From the NCBI GenBank assembly GCA_964644025.1, contig CAZXVW010000243.1, positions 1 to 5,773 of the forward strand: a stretch of DNA of 5,773 nt, read 5' to 3'. The DNA is from CAZXVW01 sp964644025. Lineage in GTDB: Bacteria > Acidobacteriota > Terriglobia > Bryobacterales > Bryobacteraceae. The notes beneath the pieces were generated by a model, which was given only the letters and a program-made list of their open reading frames with translations, made no database searches and was not told where the DNA came from. Positions 1-4,848 of the stretch are shown here, piece by piece (the stretch's first letter is position 1; each line of letters begins with the position of its first letter). Position numbers and translations under genes: made by a program.

Positions 1-62
1 GGCGCGAGGTTGAGCCCTTTGTGATGTATACGTGGTCTTTGCCGGGTGGTCTCGCTCTGCAT

Positions 63-90
63 TTGACATTGTCCCTGGTCGGCATAGCTT
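63..90 (+). promoter_or_regulatory. Possible sigma-70-type promoter upstream of the helicase gene
   Basis: A perfect -35 hexamer, TTGACA, lies at 63-68. The best -10 at acceptable distance is TAGCTT at 85-90 (16-base spacer, only 3 of 6 consensus matches). TATGAA at 90-95 is a better match, but its 21-base spacer is too long. If used, transcription would start near 97 and leave a leader of about 100 bases before the helicase start. It is the only promoter-like signal seen before the operon; the -10 is poor, so the call is tentative. Confidence 0.22.
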
Positions 91-109
91 ATGAAATAGG
101 TGACGGTTG

Positions 110-146
110 TCCGAGGGTCGGATGCCTCGGAGTGTTGTCGGCCGAC
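110..146 (+). other. Leader with two small inverted repeats
   Basis: CCGAGG at 111-116 pairs with CCTCGG at 125-130 around an 8-base loop, with an extra T-A pair at 110/131, giving a 7-bp stem. Just after it, GTCGGCCGAC at 137-146 is a perfect 10-base palindrome. The loop of the first hairpin contains GTCGG (117-121), which could instead pair with CCGAC (142-146), so two mutually exclusive folds are possible. This could be an operator, an attenuator-like leader, or chance in GC-rich DNA. No run of T follows. Confidence 0.2.
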
Positions 147-200
147 GCGCCAGCAGGATAGATCGGGGCCTGCGGACCCGGGGGACGAGAAAGCGGTGCG

Positions 201-3200
201 ATGACAACGAATGAAGGGACTATTCACATCAAGCCTGGGGATGTCATCCAGGCACCACGTTGGAAGCAGCCACTGAGGGTCGATCGGCTCGAGCCTATGG
301 GCGAGAGCTATGTGCGGGTGGTTGGATCGTTGCTGGGCACCTCCCTGCACATCGACCAAATCCTGCCCAGGGCTGATCTGACCCAATTGCGGCGCTATAG
401 GACCGAGATGCGTTTCGACGCGTCACCGCGCGACGTCTTTCTGGGGCTGGAGGCCAGACGTTACCGCTACGCCTCGCTGTACGATCCACTGTTGGCCATG
501 AACATCTCCAAGATCGATCCGCTGCCCCATCAGATTGAGGCTGTGTATGGCTATATCCTGCATCAGCTACGGGTGCGCTTTCTGATTGCCGACGATCCGG
601 GTGCTGGCAAGACCATCATGGCGGGGCTGGTGGTCAAGGAGATGAAGCTGCGCGGGCTGGTCAAGCGCATCTTGATCGTGGTGCCAGGGCACCTCAAGGA
701 CCAGTGGCGGCGTGAGCTGAAGGAACGCTTCGAAGAGAGTTTTGTGCTGGTGGATCGGCAGACCATGCGCAATCGTTTTGGCGAGAACGTGTGGGAGACC
801 GAGTTTCAGGTCATCACCTCGCTGGACTTTGCCCGCCAGGATGATGTCATGGCCACGCTGGCCAGTGTGCATTGGGATCTGGTGATCGTGGATGAGGCCC
901 ATAAGATGGCGGCCTATCGCTACGGCCGGAAAGTTGAAAAGACCAAGCGCTACCGTCTGGGGGAGGTGCTGTCGCGCACCAGCACGCACCTGCTTTTCCT
1001 GACCGCCACACCCCATCGAGGCGATCCGGAGAACTTCCGTCTGTTCCTGGATCTGCTGCAGCCAGGTGCCTTTGCCACCACAGAGATGTTGGAGGCGTCG
1101 GTCCGTGCGGCGGACAACCCCCTCTTCATCCGCCGCCTGAAAGAGGACCTGAAGGACTTCGAGGGGCGGCCACTCTTTCTGCCTCGCCACGTGAAGACGC
1201 TGACGTTTACGTTGGGCGTGGAGTCTCCACCGGAGGTGGAGCTCTACAACGCGCTCTCCAAGTACGTGAACGAGCAATACAACAAGGCGCTGACCCGTGA
1301 CAAGCGGCGCAACATCGCTTTCGCGTTGGTCATCCTGCAGCGGCGGCTGGCCTCCAGCACGTATGCCCTGTACCGCTCGCTGGAGCGAAGGCGGCGGCGC
1401 CTGCAGGAGATGCGCCAGCAAGCCGATGCCTTCGCATTGGGGCAACTCCGGGCGGCGCCCTCACAGGTGTTCTCACTCGATGAGGTGGAGGAGCTGAGTG
1501 AGGAGGAGCGCTGGCAAACGGAGGCGTTGTGGGAGACGCTCAGCGTGGCCGAGAACCGCGCTGAGCTGGAGGCCGAGATTCGCACCCTGGATGCCCTGCT
1601 GGAGCAGGCCAGGCTCATCATTGAGCGCGGCGATGAGGTCAAACTGCGACATTTCAAGGAGGCCCTCAACGAACTGCAAGCCACGGAGCCAGGGGAGAAG
1701 ATACTGATCTTCACCGAATCGCGTGATACGCTTGATTATCTGACGCGTCGCCTGAGGGACTGGGGCTACAGGGTTTGCACCATCCACGGTGGCATGCCGC
1801 TGGAGGCCCGCATTGAGGCCGAGGGGATCTTCAAGAATGAGGCGCAGGTGATGGTGGCCACCGAGGCAGCCGGCGAGGGGATCAACCTGCAGTTCTGTCA
1901 CCTGATGATCAACTACGATCTGCCCTGGAACCCCAACCGGCTGGAGCAGCGCATGGGGCGCATCCACCGCTATGGTCAGACCCGCGAGGTGACCATCTTC
2001 AACCTGGTGGCCAGTGACACCCGCGAGGGCCGGGTGCTGAAGCGGCTGTTTGAGAAGCTGGACGAGATCCGCGCCGCGCTGGGCAGCGACAAGGTCTTTG
2101 ACGTGATCGACGAGCTGTTCCCCGGTCGCAATCTGGCGCAGTTGTTGACCGAGGCCGCGGCCAATGCGCGTACCCTGGACGATATCCTGCACGAGATCGA
2201 TATCTACGTGGATGAGGCCTACATCGCCAACGTGAAGGCCAATCTGGGTGAGAGCCTGGCCACCCGCCACATCGACTATACCCGCATTCGGGAGATGAAC
2301 GCTCAGGCCCGTGAGCAACGCCTGATCCCCGAGTACACGCAGGCTTTCTTCCAGCGAGCCTGGACCCGTCTCGAGGGCCGGATGCGTCCACGCCGCGATA
2401 TGGGGCATCCTGGCTTCTTCACCGTCGACCGGGTTCCCTATGCGATCCGTGCCATCGCCGCGGACGACGAATTTCGGCGTCGCTTTGGCTCGCTGCAGCG
2501 ACGCTACCCACTGATCACCTTCGATAAAGAACTGGCGATGCGCGAAGCGCGGGCCGTGTTTGTCTCCTTCGGGCATCCGCTCTTTGAGGCGGTGTTGCAG
2601 TGGGCCGAGAAGACCCTGATGTCGGCCCTGCAACAGGGCGCTACCTTCCTGGACCCCGACGGGCAGCGCGATGGCGTGCTGCTCTTCTTCGAAGGACAGA
2701 TCTCGGACGGGCTGGGCGAGGTGGCTGGCAAGCGGCTGTTCGCGCTCTTCGTCCCCCGGAGCGGGGAGCCTATCGAGCCGATCAGCCCTGCGGTCATCTG
2801 GGACCTGGCGCCTGCTGACAACCCGGCTGAGGAGGATTTCGATGTGGCCGCCGTGCGGACGCAGGGGATCGCCTGGTTGATCCCCTATCTGGAGGCGTAC
2901 AGGGAGGAGCTGGCCGCCGAGCGGGAGCGACAGGCCGAGATCAAGCGTAAATACGGCCTGGAGTCGCTGCGCTATCTGATCCTGGCGCTGGACAGCGATC
3001 TGATCCAGTTGCAGGAACGGGCCCTGGCAGGCGAGGACGTGGCGTTGGTCATCTACAACAAGCAGCAGCAGAAGGACGCCTATCAGGTCGCCCTGCGGGA
3101 GCTGCAGGACACCTTGACGCGTGAGGCAGAGTTGACGTTGGACACGCCGCGCTTCATCTCCGCGGTGCGCGTGCTCCCGTCCGTGGACCTGCCAGGCGCG

Positions 3201-3602
3201 GGCGAGGCGGAGATGCACTCCAGCGCCGAGGTCGAGCAGGTGGGCATGGAGATGACGCTGCGCTATGAGCGGGAGCATGGCCGTCGGCCGGAGGACGTGG
3301 CTGCCGAAAACCTGGGGTATGACGTGCGCTCGCGCGACCCGCGGACCGGCGCGGTGCGCTACATTGAGGTGAAGGCCCGTGCTAAGGTCGGATCCGTGGC
3401 CCTGACGCAGAATGAGTGGTTCAAGGCCCAGCGCTTTGGCGTGGAATACTACCTGTATGTGGTGCTCGACGCGGCCAGCTCCGATCCGCGTCTGTATATC
3501 CTGCAGGACCCGGCGGCGACGTTGGAGCCGGAGGAACACCTGGAAGTGCGCTACGTTATCTCCCCAGAGGCTATCGAGAAAGCGGCGCAGGAAGCTGTCT
3601 GA
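201..3602 (+). CDS. SNF2-family DNA helicase/translocase with C-terminal DUF3883-like domain (DrmD-like defence helicase)
   Basis: A 1133-residue superfamily 2 ATPase, complete from ATG to TGA and probably acting on DNA in the cytoplasm. Visible motifs in order: PHQ (Q-like) near 109-111; Walker A DDPGAGKT at 131-138; Ia VVPGHLKDQW at 160-169; Walker B DEAH at 231-234; III LTATPH at 267-272; IV ILIFTES at 501-507; V ATEAAGEGINLQ at 553-564; VI QRMGRIHRYGQ at 583-593 with arginines 584, 587 and 590. A charged helical, probably coiled-coil insert lies at about 390-475, between the two RecA lobes. Residues ~600-1000 are a long helical region with no motif I recognise. The end (~1010-1110) looks like DUF3883: GYD at 1039-1041 and IEVK at 1055-1058, a PD-(D/E)xK-like arrangement. 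The Walker A (DDPGAGKT rather than DEMGLGKT) and the overall length fit the HepA/DrmD-like branch found in DISARM class 1 and DUF1156/DUF499 defence loci. An in-frame TAG at 159-161 and no ATG between it and 201 support this start; the ribosome site (purine-rich 181-193) is weak. Confidence 0.93.
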   Translation: MTTNEGTIHIKPGDVIQAPRWKQPLRVDRLEPMGESYVRVVGSLLGTSLHIDQILPRADLTQLRRYRTEMRFDASPRDVFLGLEARRYRYASLYDPLLAMNISKIDPLPHQIEAVYGYILHQLRVRFLIADDPGAGKTIMAGLVVKEMKLRGLVKRILIVVPGHLKDQWRRELKERFEESFVLVDRQTMRNRFGENVWETEFQVITSLDFARQDDVMATLASVHWDLVIVDEAHKMAAYRYGRKVEKTKRYRLGEVLSRTSTHLLFLTATPHRGDPENFRLFLDLLQPGAFATTEMLEASVRAADNPLFIRRLKEDLKDFEGRPLFLPRHVKTLTFTLGVESPPEVELYNALSKYVNEQYNKALTRDKRRNIAFALVILQRRLASSTYALYRSLERRRRRLQEMRQQADAFALGQLRAAPSQVFSLDEVEELSEEERWQTEALWETLSVAENRAELEAEIRTLDALLEQARLIIERGDEVKLRHFKEALNELQATEPGEKILIFTESRDTLDYLTRRLRDWGYRVCTIHGGMPLEARIEAEGIFKNEAQVMVATEAAGEGINLQFCHLMINYDLPWNPNRLEQRMGRIHRYGQTREVTIFNLVASDTREGRVLKRLFEKLDEIRAALGSDKVFDVIDELFPGRNLAQLLTEAAANARTLDDILHEIDIYVDEAYIANVKANLGESLATRHIDYTRIREMNAQAREQRLIPEYTQAFFQRAWTRLEGRMRPRRDMGHPGFFTVDRVPYAIRAIAADDEFRRRFGSLQRRYPLITFDKELAMREARAVFVSFGHPLFEAVLQWAEKTLMSALQQGATFLDPDGQRDGVLLFFEGQISDGLGEVAGKRLFALFVPRSGEPIEPISPAVIWDLAPADNPAEEDFDVAAVRTQGIAWLIPYLEAYREELAAERERQAEIKRKYGLESLRYLILALDSDLIQLQERALAGEDVALVIYNKQQQKDAYQVALRELQDTLTREAELTLDTPRFISAVRVLPSVDLPGAGEAEMHSSAEVEQVGMEMTLRYEREHGRRPEDVAAENLGYDVRSRDPRTGAVRYIEVKARAKVGSVALTQNEWFKAQRFGVEYYLYVVLDAASSDPRLYILQDPAATLEPEEHLEVRYVISPEAIEKAAQEAV

Positions 3603-3709
3603 CGAGGGTACATCTTGTTTCTGGGGCAAGAGGGAGAGAATGGTCTGGGGAAAGGCCCCTGCCTTCTCCGTATCTGCCTCCCTCGGTGGGACGTAGGGGA
3701 TGGTTACAC

Positions 3710-3718
3710 AGGAGGTGA
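3710..3718 (+). promoter_or_regulatory. Orphan near-perfect Shine-Dalgarno sequence
   Basis: AGGAGGTGA at 3710-3718 is an almost ideal anti-16S match, stronger than the site in front of the helicase. The nearest plausible start is TTG at 3724, five bases downstream. That frame passes through both dispersed repeats and stops at TGA 3832-3834 after 36 codons. It is the same frame as the coding-like tail at 3835-3915, so the site may be the old start region of a gene now broken by repeats. It may also be chance in purine-rich DNA. Confidence 0.3.
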
Positions 3719-3737
3719 GGGCATTGCCGTCCGCTAT

Positions 3738-3763
3738 GTTGGGCGAAATTAATTTCGCCCTAC
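3738..3763. repeat. Perfect 20-base palindrome, probable dispersed intergenic repeat
   Basis: GGGCGAAATT at 3741-3750 is followed directly by its exact reverse complement AATTTCGCCC at 3751-3760. After one mismatched pair (3740/3761, T-T) the symmetry resumes with GT at 3738-3739 and AC at 3762-3763. The AT-rich centre flanked by GGGCG/CGCCC resembles short palindromic elements scattered between genes in some genomes. No T-run follows, so a classic terminator is unlikely, though the RNA could form a bidirectional stem. A dimeric-protein operator is the other possibility. Confidence 0.7.
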
Positions 3764-3775
3764 TGAGCATTTGCC

Positions 3776-3813
3776 CCCCTCACCCTAGCCCTCTCCCCCG
3801 AGGGGGAGAGGGG
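3776..3813. repeat. C/G-rich dispersed hairpin repeat (CCCTCACCC...GAGAGGGG type)
   Basis: A C-rich lead (CCCCTCACCCTAGCC, 3776-3790) runs into a strong hairpin: 3789-3799 pairs perfectly over 11 bp with 3802-3812, leaving GA at the turn. I recognise this style as one of the commonest dispersed intergenic palindromes in GC-rich bacterial genomes, mobilised or copied in many lineages. It could stall or terminate transcription as RNA, or simply be a repeat insertion. It lies 13 bases after the palindrome at 3738-3763, so two different repeat types sit next to each other. Confidence 0.7.
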
Positions 3814-3834
3814 ATTGGGCAGAAGGCCCACTGA

Positions 3835-3915
3835 CGAGCTGTGGTTGATCTGCTCTTTCATCGCGTCTATCGCGCCGACGAGATTCTGCGCGTGCTTGAG
3901 GAGCCAGAACTATGA
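3835..3915 (+). pseudogene. Probable C-terminal remnant of a lost gene, stop overlapping the next start
   Basis: After a TGA at 3832-3834, the same frame reads 26 codons to a TGA at 3913-3915. The residues look like a natural protein end: VVDLLFHRVYR followed by ADEILRVLEEPEL, an amphipathic, acidic-ended helix. The TGA overlaps the ATG at 3912 of the small-protein gene (ATGA), the typical arrangement of a translationally coupled gene pair. The sequence immediately upstream is dispersed repeat, so the body of the gene appears to have been lost or replaced. A GTG at 3841 preceded by AGAAGG (3821-3826) could start a 24-residue peptide, but the spacing is long. I do not recognise the family. Chance is possible in so short a stretch. 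Confidence 0.35.
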
Positions 3916-4268
3916 GAGATGGCCGTTTCATCGCCGATGCCTTTACCGTCGAGGAAAGGAGACGCGCGGCCGGTCGGGGCCGTGTGGCGCATTCCTCACA
4001 GGTGGCCCTCTTTCCCGACACCAGCCCCGAGGCGGAGGCGGTGCTGATCGAGTTGTTGCGCCAGGCCCCGCCGTGGCGCAAGTTGCACATGGTGAGCCAA
4101 CTGAACCAGACGGTGCGCACGTTGGCCCTCAGCGGGCTGCGCCAACGGTATCCCGAGGCCACCTCCCAGGAGTTGCGCCGCCGGCTGGCCGACCTGTTGC
4201 TGGGGCCTGAACTGGCCGCCCGCGTGTACGGCCCGCTGGAAGCGCAGGAGGATCCCGATGCTCTCTGA
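3912..4268 (+). CDS. Small helical protein of unknown function, partner of the nucleotidyltransferase
   Basis: A 118-residue soluble protein with no signal peptide or membrane segment. Residues 1-30 are basic and probably disordered. Residues ~38-107 look all-helical: SPEAEAVLIELLR (38-50), PPWRKLHMVSQLNQTV (53-68), LALSGLRQRYPEAT (71-84), then a helix ending in LADLLLGPELAARVYGP (92-108). The pattern 'WRK-L-...-N-T-...-L---G-R-R-P' followed by 'RR-LAD--LG-ELA--VYG' is one I associate with unnamed ~110-residue proteins encoded next to AbiEii-like nucleotidyltransferases in cyanobacteria and Chloroflexota; this is from memory. GAGGAG at 3898-3903 lies 8 bases before the ATG and decides the start. 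It overlaps the next gene by 11 bases, so the two are surely co-translated. It is not HEPN-like (no RxxxxH) and shows no helix-turn-helix. It could be an antitoxin, an adaptor or a regulatory subunit of the nucleotidyltransferase. Confidence 0.8.
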   Translation: MRDGRFIADAFTVEERRRAAGRGRVAHSSQVALFPDTSPEAEAVLIELLRQAPPWRKLHMVSQLNQTVRTLALSGLRQRYPEATSQELRRRLADLLLGPELAARVYGPLEAQEDPDAL

Positions 4269-4848
4269 ACCGATCGCCGTGACGTTGTTGGTCATCGAGG
4301 TGCTGGAGAGGCTGAATGTGCCATACTTGATCGGCGGCTCTCTGGCCAGTGCCGTGCACGGCGTGGCGCGGGCGACCGTGGATACCGACCTGGTGGCCGA
4401 TTTGCATCTCGAACACGCCGTACCTCTGGCCCAAGCCCTGAGTGACATGTTTTACGTGGATGTCGAATCCATCCGGGACGCCATCCGCCGCCGCAGCAGT
4501 TTCAACCTCATTCACCTGGAGACCATGTTCAAGGTGGACGTTTTCGTCCGCAAGCAGCGTCCTTTTGACCAGGCGCAGTTCGAGCGCCGCGTAGCTCAGA
4601 TTGTTGCCACCGACCCGGAACGCACCGCCTACGTGGCCACTCCCGAAGACATCGTTCTGGCAAAATTGGAATGGTATCGGATGGGCGGCGAGGTCTCGGA
4701 CCGCCAGTGGCGCGACGTGTTGGGGGTGCTCAAGGTGCAGTGGGGACGGCTTGATTTGGCCTACCTCCGCCGGTGGGCGCCTGCATTGGGAGTTGCTGAC
4801 TTGTTGGAGAAGGCTCTATCCGCAGCGGAACACAAGGAGAACGCATGA
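4258..4848 (+). CDS. Nucleotidyltransferase-fold protein (AbiEii/MNT-like)
   Basis: A 196-residue protein with the signature of the polymerase-beta-like nucleotidyltransferase superfamily. It starts with a helix and strand (VLERLNVPYLIGGS, 15-28) giving the GGS loop at 26-28. After SAVHG-AR-T come the paired carboxylates D42 and D44 (VDTDLVADL), and the third acidic residue is D94 in KVDVFV (92-97). All three metal-binding positions are therefore present and activity is plausible. The C-terminal part has PEDIVLAKLEWYR (129-141) and SDRQWRDV (147-154), the 'PED--L-KL ... RD--D' pattern of AbiEii-type and related toxin or unassigned nucleotidyltransferases. Family members transfer nucleotides to tRNA, proteins or small molecules; the substrate here cannot be read from sequence. 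AGGAGGA at 4246-4252, five bases before the ATG and inside the upstream gene, supports this start. It overlaps the next gene by 4 bases (ATGA). Alternatives: a toxin, a regulator by protein nucleotidylation, or a defence effector. Confidence 0.85.
   Translation: MLSEPIAVTLLVIEVLERLNVPYLIGGSLASAVHGVARATVDTDLVADLHLEHAVPLAQALSDMFYVDVESIRDAIRRRSSFNLIHLETMFKVDVFVRKQRPFDQAQFERRVAQIVATDPERTAYVATPEDIVLAKLEWYRMGGEVSDRQWRDVLGVLKVQWGRLDLAYLRRWAPALGVADLLEKALSAAEHKENA

Larger units (their letters stand above)
3603..3911. other. 309-base gap between helicase and small-protein gene: repeats and gene debris
   Basis: No intact gene is seen here. From left to right: an imperfect fold downstream of the helicase (GAGGGAG 3630-3636 with CTCCCTC 3678-3684, inner GAGAA 3636-3640 with TTCTC 3664-3668, and GGGG 3647-3650 with CCCC 3656-3659; the outer and inner stems share base 3636), with no T-run, so only a weak terminator candidate; a strong ribosome-binding sequence at 3710-3718; a palindrome at 3741-3760; a C/G-rich hairpin at 3789-3812; a small hairpin at 3816-3830 (TGGGC/GCCCA, 5-base loop); and an in-frame coding-like tail ending at 3915. 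This mixture of dispersed repeats and coding remnants suggests a rearrangement junction between the helicase and the downstream three-gene unit. Confidence 0.6.

Noticed and set aside
3630..3684. Rho-independent terminator after the helicase
   Set aside because: Pairing is broken by unequal internal loops and no run of T follows, so I note it only as a weak fold. Whether the helicase shares a transcript with the downstream genes stays open.
1473..3770. Very long antisense open frame (765 codons, - strand), with a second one (292 codons) at 567-1445
   Set aside because: Both use exactly the same triplets as the helicase codons read in reverse. Stops there would need the + codons TTA, CTA or TCA, which this GC-rich gene nearly avoids in favour of CTG, CTC and AGC. 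The helicase frame has a full set of conserved motifs; the antisense frames have none.
3815..4210. 131-codon + frame overlapping the small gene
   Set aside because: It starts at a TTG inside the hairpin repeat with no suitable ribosome site. The 118-residue frame has a good ribosome site and coupled overlaps on both sides.
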